A stretch of DNA of 64,000 nucleotides from Symbiodinium natans (lineage: Eukaryota > Sar > Dinophyceae > Suessiales > Symbiodiniaceae). The notes below the pieces were generated by a model. It saw only the letters and a program-made list of their open reading frames with translations. It did no database searches and had not been told where the DNA came from. A program made the position numbers and the translations under genes. The stretch is taken from positions 613,163-677,162 of the forward strand of contig CAJNDS010001313.1 in NCBI GenBank assembly GCA_905221605.1. Reading direction: 5' to 3'. Below, one piece after another: positions 1 through 8,539 of this stretch; the first letter of the stretch is position 1, and each line of letters opens with the position of its first letter.

Positions 1-64
1 CTTTTTTTTTTCCTTTTGTTGGGGGGGGGGGGGGGTTGGGGTTTAGGGTTGACCCTATATTCCT
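1..64. repeat. T-run/G-run junction followed by telomere-like start
   Basis: A T-rich run followed by a G run of about 14 bases, then one degenerate telomeric unit. The same T-run/G-run junction recurs at many points (for example 9833-9861, 22879-22918 and 35925-35953). It is probably part of a dispersed element. Confidence 0.5.
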
Positions 65-76
65 TAAATCCTAAGC

Positions 77-150
77 CCAGGCTTTGTGGTGCTGTTGGGT
101 TGAGGGCGTCATTGTAAACTGCAACCTCTTGTAGGATGCCCGGCAGAGCC
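77..150 (-). CDS. exon fragment resembling the end of a LamG/concanavalin-like domain
   Basis: Read on the minus strand the segment encodes ALPGILQEVAVYNDALNPT. This matches the usual last strand of LamG-type lectin folds (a G-x-hydrophobic-E-V-x-V/I-Y-N-x-A-L pattern). An AG (in ATGAAG) lies just upstream of the open stretch. It is bounded by G-strand and C-strand telomeric units. No other part of such a domain is nearby, so it is a lone exon or a fragment. The family assignment is a motif impression only. Confidence 0.3.
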
Positions 151-563
151 CTTCATCTCTTGAGGGATATATCGGGCCCCATTGAAAACCCATTTGCACC
201 CTAAACCCTAAACCCTTAACCCTAAACCCTAAACCCAGAAAAATTCGGGGTCCCGGGGGCAGGTCCCAGGGCTCAGTCTTAATTTTAGGAGTGCTAATAT
301 GATTTGAGGGTTTTGGGCTTGCTCTCAGAAAGAATGTGAACATTTGAAGAGAAGCATCTGCCAATCCAGAGTTGTAATTGCCTGCTTCACCACAAGCACG
401 ATCATCAAAACTCTGCTAGCACGGAGCCTCTTAGCTTGAGACCCGAAACCCGAAGCCCTATTAAGGCCTTGTTAGGGGAGGGTGGGGGTGAAGTCTACCC
501 CGACCCCCCAACACAACACCCTAAACCCTGTAAACCCTAAACCCTATGAAACCCTAAATAAAG

Positions 564-700
564 GATGACGAGAAGTTGGTGTTGCGACAGCCGCGCTTCC
601 GCACAAAAGAGAACATGGTCGAGAAGGGTTGGCACTCATGGGAGATGTACGACATTAAGTCCGGACAGTGGGCAGGCCTCAGTCCGGACAGTGGGCAGGC
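564..700 (+). CDS. coding exon candidate, unknown protein
   Basis: After an AAG acceptor the frame reads DDEKLVLRQPRFRTKEN and continues through KGWHSWEMYDIKSGQWA. It is charged with aromatic spacing like a folded protein. Its 3' end runs into a 20-base duplication (658-677 and 681-700), so the true exon end is uncertain. C-strand telomeric tracts flank it. I do not recognise the product. Confidence 0.4.
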
Positions 701-881
701 GATCTTCAGTGCTCGACTGAGTGGTCCTAAACCCTAAACCCTAAACCCTAAACCCTAAACAGGGTCTCCAGGGTTCAGAGCACCCGAAGACCCCCGCGGC
801 TTAGGCACGAGACCTGCGTGCAGCTTTGCCGTTCGGCCTCCGAGCTCCCAGCCCGGACCTGAGGCCCATGAACCCCCGTGT

Positions 882-1255
882 AGGGTTTAGGGTTTAGGGT
901 TTAGGGTTTAGGGTTTAGGGTTTAGGGTTTAGGGTTTAGGGTTTAGGGTTTAGGGTTTAGGGTTTAGGGTTTAGGGTTTAGGGTTTAGGGTTTAGGGTTT
1001 AGGGTTTAGGGTTAGTGTTTAGGGTTTAGGGTTTAGGGTTTAGGGTTTAGGGTTTAGGGTTTAGGGTTTAGGGTTTAGGGTTTAGGGTTTAGGGTTTAGG
1101 GTTTAGGGTTTAGGGTTTAGGGTTTAGGGTTTAGGGTTTAGGGTTCAGGGTTTAGGGCTTAGGGCTTAGGGCTTAGGGCTTACGGCTTAGGGCTTAGGGC
1201 GTAGGGCTTAGGAGGGTTTAGGGTTTAGGAGGGCTTAGAGCTTAGGGGTTAGGGT
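882..1255. repeat. interstitial telomeric tract, G-strand
   Basis: More than 35 near-perfect TTTAGGG units with one TTAGTG interruption near 1015, passing at about 1145 into a TTAGGGC-type variant block. One of the longest tracts in the window. Confidence 0.95.
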
Positions 1256-1343
1256 TGCTGAATTCTGAAGACCCCAAAAGCACCTGCCCTCAAGCCCTTG
1301 GTCGTACAGCTTCTTGGATTTTGCTATGAAATAGGAAATCTAC

Positions 1344-1412
1344 CTGCTGGTGCTGTTGCTTCATCCAGCGAGCGGCGTGACACACCAGGATCGTTCGCAG
1401 ACAACGTTGGCC
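1344..1412 (-). CDS. short exon candidate with telomeric acceptor
   Basis: On the minus strand a TTTAG acceptor from the adjoining tract is followed by an open frame ending WMKQQHQQ, then a GTAGAT donor. The phase is compatible with splicing at both ends. The segment is too short to assign. Confidence 0.3.
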
Positions 1413-1464
1413 CTAAACCCTAACAGCGCCACAGCAAAAATAACCATGCCAATGCGCACAACAG

Positions 1465-1608
1465 AACGTCCGGAGCGACATCGAAGGGCTCGTTGGCAAC
1501 ATTGCGGGGCATGACAACATCAGTACCGCCCAAGCAGACTACCATAGTGTGGCGAAGACTTGGCAGGCCCCGATCGAGGGACCCCACGACTTTTCAGCAT
1601 CGCACCCA
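1465..1608 (+). CDS. coding exon candidate, unknown protein
   Basis: After CACAACAG the frame reads NVRSDIEGLVGNIAGHD and on to ADYHSVAKTWQAPIEG, about 48 codons without a stop until it meets a C-strand tract. The mixed polar/hydrophobic composition looks coding. No recognisable family. Confidence 0.4.
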
Positions 1609-2023
1609 TCCCTAAACCCTAAACCCTATAGGCTCATAGTGTGGGGCGCTTGCGGAGGCTTTTCAGTTCTCAGCCTTCTGAGCCCGGCATGCCCTGAGCC
1701 ATATAAGCCCTTAGGCCCCTACGCCTCTTGAAGCTCTTGGGATAGTTTCATTGGCCCTTAGTGTGGTCCCTTACCCTCTGTAACAGGGTTCTGATGTACA
1801 TAGGCCCTTGGGTTGTGTACGGTACTTTTTGTGTGCCGGGATTCGGGTGTTGAAGTATTGGGTTTCGTGATATCGGCTCGCAACTGTCAACATGCGAACA
1901 TCTATTGTCAGGTGCAGACTTCTGGGCTTTCAGCATGCTTGCGGTTTTTTCTTACGCTTCAAATTGGGATGTCCCCTTTACACTACCCTCTTAAGGGAGT
2001 ATAGTACCCCTATAGCTTCAAAG

Positions 2024-2131
2024 TCTACCGGGGCGTTGTGCCAAGGCGTTCCGCTTTGCCTTTGCGCGGCACGTGCTCACGTCGATTTGGCTGCCAGCGG
2101 CCAAGAAAGAGTGCATGGCATGTCTCAAGAA
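2024..2131 (+). CDS. coding exon candidate, unknown protein
   Basis: A TTCAAAG acceptor precedes a frame containing KAFRFAFARHVLTSIWLP, an amphipathic helix-like stretch. It ends just before an array of CCCCAAG units (2143-2215). Other frames through the array are low-complexity PSPKPQA/GLGAWGL reading frames and were not annotated. Confidence 0.35.
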
Positions 2132-2325
2132 ACCCAAACCCCAAGCCCCAAGCCCCAAGCCCCAAGCCCCAAGCCCCAAGCCCCAAGCCCCAAGCCCCAA
2201 GCCCCAAGCCCCAAACCCTAACCTGATCCCAAAACCACCCTACAAGTCGTATACCTCAGCTACGACTCCGAAACCCCAACACCCTGCACCCTTAAAACCT
2301 TTCCATTGCACCGTGCTGGGGCAGG

Positions 2326-2570
2326 TTTAGGGTTTAGGGTTTCGGGTTTAGGGTTTAGGGTTTAGGGCTACCTGATTCCTTGAGATGTCCCTGCGATCAC
2401 AGCTCGAAGGTTTCAGGGTTGGCGTCCTGGGCTGTTTCGAGTCTCAAAGCTTGGCAGTGCCCTGTTTAGGGTTTAGGGTTTAGGGTTTAGGGTTTAGGGT
2501 TTAGGGTTTAGGGTTTAGGGTTTAGGGTTTAGGGTTTAGGAGGGTCTAGGGTTTAGGGTTTAGGGTGATG
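2326..2570. repeat. two G-strand telomeric tracts
   Basis: TTTAGGG units at 2326-2367 and 2463-2565. The unique spacer between them has a minus-strand frame at 2397-2461 ending PETFEL and a stop. Confidence 0.9.
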
Positions 2571-2810
2571 ACCCTTTACTTGGTCAGTGGCTGAACTGCA
2601 TGGCTTTTCAGCGGGAGCTTGCGTAGGGGAATTTACTGAGCTTAACCTTGTTTTTCCCTGGGCTGTTGGAGGGGCAGACTACGGCTCTGGGCCCCTTTTC
2701 AAAGCCCGGAACCCCAAAAACCCAAACCCCCAAACCCTAAACACCCAACCCCTCAACCCGAAACCCCAACCCTAAACCCTAAACCCCCAAACCCTACACC
2801 CTAGGTTAAG

Positions 2811-2888
2811 ACCGGCTGAGGTTGGAGAAAGTCTATGGGACTGCTGCTTTGGCAGCGCTCAGCCCACTACTGGATCCCAAGGCAACAT
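2811..2888 (+). CDS. short exon candidate
   Basis: Following AAG, the frame reads RLRLEKVYGTAALAALSPLL and runs into a G run at 2890. Alanine/leucine-rich and helix-like. Not assignable. Confidence 0.35.
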
Positions 2889-3285
2889 GGGGGGGGGGGG
2901 GGGGGGGGGTAAGGGCTTGGATTTTGGGTTGAGGGTTTGGGGTTTATGGAGGGGTTTAGGGTTGAGGATTTAAGGGTTTCGGGTTCTGCAGACCCGAAAC
3001 CCGAAACACCAAACCCTAAACCCTAAGCCGCTTTGTTTGGAAGGGGTGAGGTTGTGCGGTCAGGGTTTGGGGCTGCATTCGGATGCGGCCTTGCACAGAG
3101 CAAGCTTCGGCCTCATGAAGTGTTGTGAGACTCCAGGGGGGGGTTTAGGCTGCGCTGTGGTGTCGCTGCGTGGTCTGGTTTGGGTGTCCAACCATCACTC
3201 ACGACCTCTAACGGGGCCTTCGAGGGTTTCGGGTGTATGGCTAACCCTATCTTGCCTCCAAAGAGAGGAAGGACCTAGAGCATCC

Positions 3286-3357
3286 CTAAACCCTAAACCC
3301 TAAACCCTAAACCCTAAACCCTAAACCCTAAACCCTAAACCCTAAACCCTAAACCCG
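3286..3357. repeat. C-strand telomeric tract
   Basis: About ten perfect CCCTAAA units. The 3358-3535 segment to its right has open frames on the minus strand but none I can defend. Confidence 0.9.
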
Positions 3358-3684
3358 TACATAGCAAGCGGCGTCCTGCGTAGAACTTGCGACCGCCACA
3401 GTGATCGGTGCTGAAGAGTCTGCAAAGCGATTTTTCGTTTGCACATTGAGTTGCAAGACAGGACAGGCTAGCGCCAGAATGAACTAAGCCCCTCAATCCA
3501 GATTCGAAGCAGCTGACGAATCCTAAACCCAAACCTAATATTTTGCTGCAATACATTCTATATCATAGTTCTATTAATTCATTATAATATGCTATTGGAA
3601 TGATTGGAGCCCGATGGAGCCCGTTCGAAGTCTGACTGGCTCGAGTCCTCGACACCCGCACACCCCAGTAGCCACCCCCTAGCT

Positions 3685-4584
3685 ATGACCTGGATGGTGG
3701 CGATGGTTTTCGCAGCTCTTGGCCAGCAATGTCCGGCCAACCCTTGCCCCTATGTGTGGAGCGAGCAGTGGAGCTTTTGGCGGCTTGATCCTATCATGGA
3801 TGAGGACAATGCCACCAAGTGGTGCCCAACACTCGGTGACGAATGCTTTGCCGAGTGTTCGGCCGGCTCCGGATGCGTATGCCGGAATCAAACCGCCCCC
3901 ATCAGCAACAACCTCTGCTGCGTAGCGCCCACGACTACTCCGGTGCCCACTACCACAGGCTTGGTAGCCCAGCGGTACCCTTTACCTTTTCTTTTTTTTG
4001 GTTATGGGTTCCCTTGTAAAATAACCAACCCCCCCAAAAAAAGGGTGCCCTTGTCATAATATGACTTCTGGGCTACCAAGTAGGTGATCCGACGACCACA
4101 ACGACATTGCCTGTGTGCATCCTGACGACGGAGGAGCAGTGCAGGGCCTTCTGTGGCATCGACTCAGACACGCCAGTGGGGGGCGCGTTTCAGTATCTTC
4201 AGGCAACTCACACAACAACTACTGTGTGCAGATTCAACGGTGTAAAATGCTGCGAGAAGGACCCTGATGAAGGCGTGTCATCCTTCGAAACTGAGTAGTC
4301 CAGTGGGAAACTTTTCTTCTTTCATGTCTCGAAGGCACATCAGTCATTACAACTATTTAGGGTTTAGGGTTTAGGGTTTAGGGTTTAGGGTTTAGGGTTT
4401 AGGGTTTAGGGTTTAGGGTTTAGGGTTTAGGGTTTAGGGTTTAGGGTTTAGGGTTAGCCTATGCACACTTCTTTGCTTTCGATTCCAGAAGAAACCTAAG
4501 GACACGAGCGAGGCCGCCCTCGTCGGAGCAGCGGCCATGTCAGTGTCGATGGCTGCGCTGAATTCCCTTCTGATGGGGGTGTGA
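3685..4584 (+). CDS. small secreted cysteine-rich protein, likely GPI-anchored (3 exons)
   Basis: Model: exon 1 3685-3958, intron 3959-4083, exon 2 4084-4274, intron 4275-4488, exon 3 4489-4584. It encodes 186 residues. The start ATG at 3685 opens a signal-peptide-like MTWMVAMVFAALG. Upstream frame to 3604 lacks an ATG. The mature part has spaced cysteines (CPANPCP, CFAECSAGSGCVC, a CC pair, then CRAFC and KCCEK) and a threonine-rich linker. Exon 3 ends with a small hydrophobic tail (ALVGAAAMSVSMAAL) directly before the stop, as in GPI-attachment signals. Intron 1 is a GC-AG intron formed wholly by an inverted-repeat element and falls in the Thr linker (PTTT|G|DPTTTT). Intron 2 is GT-AG, with a polypyrimidine stretch before CAG and a 100-base G-strand telomeric tract inside it. 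All phases agree. Role unknown, surface or extracellular by inference. Confidence 0.6.
3959..4083 (+). mobile_element. introner-like element, family A, inside a gene
   Basis: 125 bases reading as a GC-AG intron. Perfect 13-base terminal inverted repeats (CTTGGTAGCCCAG at 3960-3972 and its complement at 4068-4080) enclose a T-rich left arm and a CCCCCCAAAAAAAGGG right arm. AGG flanks both ends, a possible 3-base target duplication. Related copies at 31369-31481, 35715-35824, 39098-39209 and 34083-34182. Confidence 0.65.
4356..4455. repeat. G-strand telomeric tract inside an intron
   Basis: Fourteen perfect TTTAGGG units lying within the second intron of the cysteine-rich gene and in the sense orientation relative to it. 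Confidence 0.9.
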
Positions 4585-4841
4585 TGCTGCTTCTCTTAGG
4601 ACTTGAATGGACAGCAGCCTGTTGTACACGAGTCGGGCATACTATGTGCAACTCTTGGCGCCTCTTCTTGAAGATTTTGCATGGGGAAATGCCGCCCTCA
4701 GATCTTCCGCAGTTGCCATTGATAGCCCTGCTCTGTTTTAGCCCAAAACAGGCATCCTGCACTACGAACCCTGACTGTACTACGAAGAACTGTGGACTCT
4801 GTTGCTATGGCAGCGAAAAAGCGAACACTAGTCTGAGCTAA
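4584..4841 (+). CDS. second cysteine-rich reading frame next to the first
   Basis: An ATG overlapping the stop of the upstream gene (TGATG) opens MLLLLGLEWTAAC, signal-like. The frame stays open for 85 codons and ends with a dense Cys block (CTTNPDCTTKNCGLCCYG). An AAACAG at 4746-4751 could instead be the acceptor of an exon holding only the Cys block. The tandem placement of two small Cys-rich frames hints at a local family. Confidence 0.35.
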   Translation: MLLLLGLEWTAACCTRVGHTMCNSWRLFLKILHGEMPPSDLPQLPLIALLCFSPKQASCTTNPDCTTKNCGLCCYGSEKANTSLS

Positions 4842-4901
4842 ACCCTGAAAACGACGACGACTACTAAGGGATTATCGCGTTTGCGACGGTGCACTACTGG
4901 G

Positions 4902-5010
4902 TTTTGGAGTACTGTACTTTAATACTTGTTTGTTTCTGGGTTCCCATTATAGCTACTTCTTCCTAAAGAGTATATACTTTTTTCCAGGGTATACTCCAGA
5001 GGTAGGACTA
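4902..5010 (+). mobile_element. dispersed element G, copy 1
   Basis: Matches 47222-47330 in order: TTTGGRGTAC, ATACTTGT, TTTCTGGGTTCCC, ATAGCTACTT, TATACYCTTTTCCAGGGT, CTCC, GTAGG. Only two copies seen. Ends not precisely defined. Confidence 0.5.
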
Positions 5011-5237
5011 CTATTCCACACCGTTTGCTACGAAACCCCGGTTCCCTGCGTATTTCCTGCTCCAGCTCCTCCCTTAGCGTTTTTTTGACACTAAAACCCA
5101 TTCAGGGTTTAGGGTTTTTTCAACGTTAAAACGCCATTCTTCTTGTTCTTCCTTCTACTTTCCAAGTGCTCGTTTCTTCGGGTAAGGTCGTGGGCGGGGG
5201 GGGGGGTGGTTGAAGGTTTGAGGGTTTCTGGTTTGGG

Positions 5238-5348
5238 GGCTTCGAGACTCTTCCGGCGTTGATCCCGGCGCATCGTCGATTGCTCTTGCCAGGAGGACTT
5301 GGCGACCAGGAAACAGGCTCTTGGGCTGGCAGGGTATACGACTTGCAG
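5238..5348 (+). CDS. exon candidate, unknown protein
   Basis: Frame GFETLPALIPAHRRLLLPGG continuing to WAGRVYDLQ and a CAG end before a TTCAGGG-variant array. The upstream boundary merges into G-rich sequence. About 37 codons. Confidence 0.35.
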
Positions 5349-5497
5349 GGCTCAGGGTTCAGGGTTCAGGGTGTTGGGTTTAGGGTTCAGGGTTCAGGGT
5401 TCAGGGTGGTTCAGGGTTCAGAGGGTTCAGGGTTCAGGGTGTTGGGTTTAGGGTTCAGGGTTCAGGGTTCAGGGTTCAGGGTTCAGGGTTCAGGGTT
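5346..5497. repeat. TTCAGGG-variant telomere-like array
   Basis: Mostly TTCAGGG units with two GTGTTGGG interruptions. The variant lacks the TAG of the canonical unit, so long low-complexity frames (GFRVQGS) run through it. These are not genes. Confidence 0.85.
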
Positions 5498-5533
5498 AGG
5501 TCCAAGGAGGGTTTAGAATTTTGGGGTTCTGAG

Positions 5534-5612
5534 GGAGTTGTGCGCCAAACGGAGCTGCATCTACATCGTGCGCCCTGTGTGGTACCCTAGACTGTCAGGA
5601 GGATACCAGTAG
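5534..5612 (+). CDS. terminal exon candidate
   Basis: GAG acceptor, frame ELCAKRSCIYIVRPVWYPRL and a TAG stop at 5610. Basic and cysteine-containing. Length alone is not significant. Confidence 0.3.
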
Positions 5613-5791
5613 TTTGCAGACCCAACCTCTGGTCTGGTTGAGGAGTCTTTTTGTGGGTTTTGGGCATGGTTCCTAAACCCTAAACCCTAAACCCTAAACC
5701 CCAAACCCCAAACCCCAAACCCTAAACCCTAAACCCTAAGCCCGGGGCAATTCTGATCTGTGCAAGTGCACCTTTTGTTTTTGGCCAATAG

Positions 5792-5872
5792 TGGAGGTGG
5801 TTTCGATCTTCAGCTGCGAGTCTCCCTGTGATGTTGAGGAAGCTACCACGGGAGATATCCGCACCAAGAGGG
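5792..5872 (+). CDS. exon candidate with telomeric donor
   Basis: CCAATAG acceptor, frame VEVVSIFSCESPCDVEEAT to TKR, then GTTTAGGG of the adjoining G-strand tract as donor. 81 bases. Reads like a beta-strand followed by an acidic loop. Unassigned. Confidence 0.4.
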
Positions 5873-5924
5873 GTTTAGGGTTTAGGGTTTAGGGTTTAGG
5901 GTTCAGGGTTTAGGGTTTAGGGTT

Positions 5925-6029
5925 TTAGGGGGAAGTAGCCACAGTCGTGGTTGCAATGGTCGACCTCGTTTTGTCCTCGTTCACGTCCTCGTCCTCATCC
6001 ACGTCCTCGTCGTGCTTTGCTGCCGGTTC
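5925..6029 (-). CDS. acidic 3'-terminal exon candidate
   Basis: On the minus strand a strong pyrimidine-rich acceptor (GGCTTTTGCTTGTTAG) precedes EPAAKHDEDVDEDEDVNEDK and a Thr-rich tail. The stop is the TAA of the first telomeric unit (CCCTAA). It lies only 52 bases from a plus-strand exon candidate, showing how strands alternate. Confidence 0.4.
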   Translation of the reverse strand, partial: EPAAKHDEDVDEDEDVNEDKTRSTIATTTVATSP

Positions 6030-6162
6030 CTAACAAGCAAAAGCCAACAACTGCCCTAAACCCTGAACCCTAACCCGAAACCCTAAGCCCTGAAGCCTAA
6101 CCCGAAACCGTGAACCCTAAGCCATTTCTGGTTTGGAGAACAACGCTTGCAAACCTCTATCC

Positions 6163-6203
6163 GCATGCGATGTTGCCTTGCAGGCATGCGATGTTGCCTT
6201 GCA
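6163..6203. repeat. 20-base tandem duplication
   Basis: GCATGCGATGTTGCCTTGCA occurs at 6163-6182 and again at 6184-6203, identical, with a G between. The junction reads GCAG|GC, a possible acceptor. Confidence 0.85.
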
Positions 6204-6234
6204 CTTCTTGACGCCGCCACCTCAGATCAACCGC

Positions 6235-6272
6235 TCCCTAAACCCTAAACCCTAAACCCTAAACCCTGAACC

Positions 6273-6304
<32 letters not shown>

Positions 6305-6430
6305 ACCTCAACCCTCAACCCTCAACCCTAAACCCTAAACCCTAAACCCTAAACCCTAAACCCTAAACCCTAAACCCTAAACCCTAAACCCTAAACCCTA
6401 ACCCTAAACCCTAAACCCTAAACCCTAGCC
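6235..6430. repeat. C-strand telomeric tract with CCCTCAA block
   Basis: Canonical CCCTAAA units flank a block of CCCTCAA at about 6265-6325. The variant units are clustered, not scattered. Confidence 0.9.
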
Positions 6431-6437
6431 GCAGTAG

Positions 6438-6478
6438 GATCTCGAATATGTCAAGTTTGCCTTGGTGCCCGGAAACAG
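6438..6478 (+). CDS. short exon candidate upstream of a family B element
   Basis: GCAGTAG acceptor, DLEYVKFALVPGN, then AG|GTCCGA donor. The family B element starts 9 bases into the putative intron. Confidence 0.35.
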
Positions 6479-6487
6479 GTCCGACAT

Positions 6488-6589
6488 CTTGAAATGTCCC
6501 CCCTTTATACTAACAAGCCTCAATAGGGATTTAATCGGGGGTACTGCAATCCCTATTAAGGACTGTTAGTATAAGGGGGAGCATGCCAT
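6488..6589. mobile_element. inverted-repeat element, family B, copy 1
   Basis: Arms of about 38 bases: TGTCCCCCCTTTATACTAAC...CCTCAATAGGGAT versus ATCCCTATTAAGGACTGTTAGTATAAGGGGGAGCAT. Diverged relative of the copies at 11645, 34211, 37996, 46260, 54616 and 55826. Confidence 0.8.
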
Positions 6590-6892
6590 CTGACACCTCT
6601 TAGAGGGCTAAAGTGGGACCGCCCGGTTCTTGCAGGGGTGCAGAGATTAGTTTAGGTTCTTTCTCTAAGCCGGGGAGGAGGGCGATCGTTCGAGATGTAG
6701 AAGCTCTCCACACAGAATCAAGCCTCACCCAACCCATGATACCCACTCTTCCCATTCCATTATGTCATCGCAGAATCAGAAGCGTGGGACAGTTTAACAT
6801 TAGGGATTGCTGCCCCAGACCTCTCCTTTCGGTTATTGTCTAGGCTTTAAGATGCTGGGTTCGGGGCTTAGGATTCAGGATTTAGGGCTTAC

Positions 6893-6992
6893 GCACACAT
6901 ATATATATATATGTAGATTTATGCATATCTATTGTTGATATATGATATATGTATGTATATAGACATGCACATATATATATATATATACATAT
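6893..6992. repeat. AT-rich microsatellite (TA/TATG)
   Basis: Alternating (TA)n, (CA)n and TATG runs, the AT-richest spot in the first 30 kb. Confidence 0.85.
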
Positions 6993-7010
6993 ACATGTAT
7001 GAATGTATAC

Positions 7011-7120
7011 AAGCGGCGTCACGGGGACTGAGCCCCGACATCTCCTTGAGGTCCAGCACCTTGGCGCACACCGGCGACGACATCCGCGTCCCCCCGGTTT
7101 GCCCGCCAGGGCCTTCGGAG
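7011..7120 (-). CDS. exon candidate, unknown protein
   Basis: Minus-strand frame contains MSSPVCAKVLDLKEMSGLS and ends before a GTATAC donor that borders the microsatellite. About 36 codons open, GC-rich like other coding candidates. Confidence 0.4.
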
Positions 7121-7129
7121 CGTTTAAAC

Positions 7130-7495
7130 CCTATAAGTCCTAAAACCCTAAACCCTAAAACCCTAAACCCTAAAACCCTAAAACCCTAAAACCCTCAAAA
7201 TCTAACCCTAAAACCCTCAACCCTAAACCCTGAGCCGGTGGTTTGAGACGAGGGCTCCCGAAACCCGGGACCCGGAAACCCTGTAGGGTGTAGGGTTTGG
7301 GGTTTTCCGGGTTTAGGCTTCTGGGTTTAGGGTTTAGGGTTTAGGGTTCTGGGTTTAGGGTTTAGGGTTTAGGGTTTGGGGTTTGGGGTTTGGGGTTTGG
7401 GGTTTGGGGTTTGGGGTTTGGGGTTTGGGGTTTGGGGTTTTCCGGGTTTTCCGGGTTTAGGGTTCCGGGTTTAGGGTTTAGGATTCAGGGTTCAG
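7130..7495. repeat. C-strand then G-strand tracts with TTTGGGG block
   Basis: CCCTAAAA-type units to 7235, then G-strand units with a homogeneous run of ten TTTGGGG at 7374-7440, ending in TTCCGGG variants. Confidence 0.85.
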
Positions 7496-7562
7496 TTTTT
7501 TGTTTTCTTGCTGTTCTATGGTGAACGCATTAGGCTGTAGAGCGTTTGCATGTCCCTTAAAG

Positions 7563-7621
7563 TTAGGATTGCAGCTTCTCGATGGTGATGACGCCGGCGG
7601 ACACAGCAGTCCGCATGGTTC
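7563..7621 (-). CDS. short terminal exon candidate
   Basis: TTGAG acceptor then TMRTAVSAGVITIEKLQ and a TAA stop. The plus strand is also open here (QLLDGDDAGGHSSPHG), so strand is uncertain. Confidence 0.3.
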
Positions 7622-7689
7622 CTCAAGGCTGAAGCGGAAAGTCCTGCACCTTACCAGCCACGTGGTCAAACCTCTAACCCCCTACACCC

Positions 7690-8047
7690 AAAACCTCAAT
7701 CCCTAAAACCTAACATCCCTAAACCCTAACCCCAAGTCCCCAAGTTCCTAAATCCCTAAGTCCCTAAGTTCCTGAGTCCCTAACCCCAAACCCAAACTCT
7801 GAACCCTAAACCCCAAACCCTAGACCCCAAACCCTTAACCCTAAAGCCTAAACCAACATGAACCCTAGAACCCTAAACCCTTATATAACCCTAAACCCCA
7901 AACCCTTGCATAACCCTAAACCCTCAACCATCCAAAACCCTAAACCCTAAACCCTAAACCCTAAACCCTAAACCCTAAACCCTAAACCCTAAACCCTAAA
8001 CCCTGAACCCTAAACCCTAAACCCTAAACCCTAAACCCTAAACCCGA
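7690..8047. repeat. long C-strand telomeric tract, degenerate then perfect
   Basis: Degenerate left half (CCCTAAGT, CCCAAAC, CCCTTAT variants) becomes perfect CCCTAAA from about 7930. Confidence 0.9.
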
Positions 8048-8049
8048 AG

Positions 8050-8133
8050 CTGAGGCTCGGACACATGGAGCTGCCACCTGCTTTTGCCTTCGAGGACCCT
8101 CCGCCCTTATCGGGGACATGGTTCACCAGCTAA
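8050..8133 (+). CDS. terminal exon candidate
   Basis: CGAAG acceptor, LRLGHMELPPAFAFEDPPPL and SGTWFTS with TAA at 8131. 27 codons. Confidence 0.4.
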   Translation: MRLGHMELPPAFAFEDPPPLSGTWFTS

Positions 8134-8144
8134 GCGAAGGTGGG

Positions 8145-8360
8145 TTGGGGTTTAGGGTTTAGGGTTTAGGGTTTAGGGTTTAGGGTTTAGGTGTTAGGGT
8201 GTTAGGGTGTTAGGGTGTTAGGGTGTTAGGGTGTTAGGGTGTTAGGGTGTTAGGGTGTTAGGGTGTTAGGGTGTTAGGGTGTTAGGGTGTTAGGGTGTTA
8301 GGGTGTAGGGTGTAGGGTTTAGGGTGTAGGGTGTAGGGTGTAGGGTGTAGGGTTTCGCCT
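8145..8360. repeat. telomere-like tract with an 8-base register
   Basis: Canonical TTTAGGG, then about fifteen units of the 8-base variant TTAGGGTG at 8190-8305, then GTAGGGT units. A clean block expansion of a single variant. Confidence 0.9.
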
Positions 8361-8452
8361 TAGAAGGCCAAAGCCCTCAGCCTCAACCTCCGAAGCCCTA
8401 AACCCTAAACCCTAAACCCTCAACACCCCAACACCCCCACTGTTTGTTTTAG

Positions 8453-8515
8453 GAGTGCATGGACATCCTCCACAACCTCGTCGAGTTGCTGGACTCTGCA
8501 CCAGAGTCGGCCAAG
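8453..8515 (+). CDS. internal exon candidate (21 codons)
   Basis: Pyrimidine-rich acceptor TGTTTGTTTTAG, then ECMDILHNLVELLDSAPES, then AAG|GTCTGT donor. Phase 0 at both ends. The peptide is a regular amphipathic helix. Upstream is a C-strand tract, downstream a degenerate G-strand tract. Confidence 0.45.
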
Positions 8516-8539
8516 GTCTGTCTCAAGGCTGCGGGATTT

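Noticed and set aside
2018-2226. Overlapping frames SPKPQAPSPKPQA and GLGAWGLGLGAWG
   Set aside because: Low-complexity translation of a CCCCAAG array on both strands.
6161-6203. CRISPR-like direct repeats
   Set aside because: Only two copies separated by one base, and the sequence is eukaryotic. No array with regular spacers exists anywhere in the window.
6880-6992. Promoter-like TATATA sequence
   Set aside because: A plain microsatellite. Nothing links it to a transcription start.
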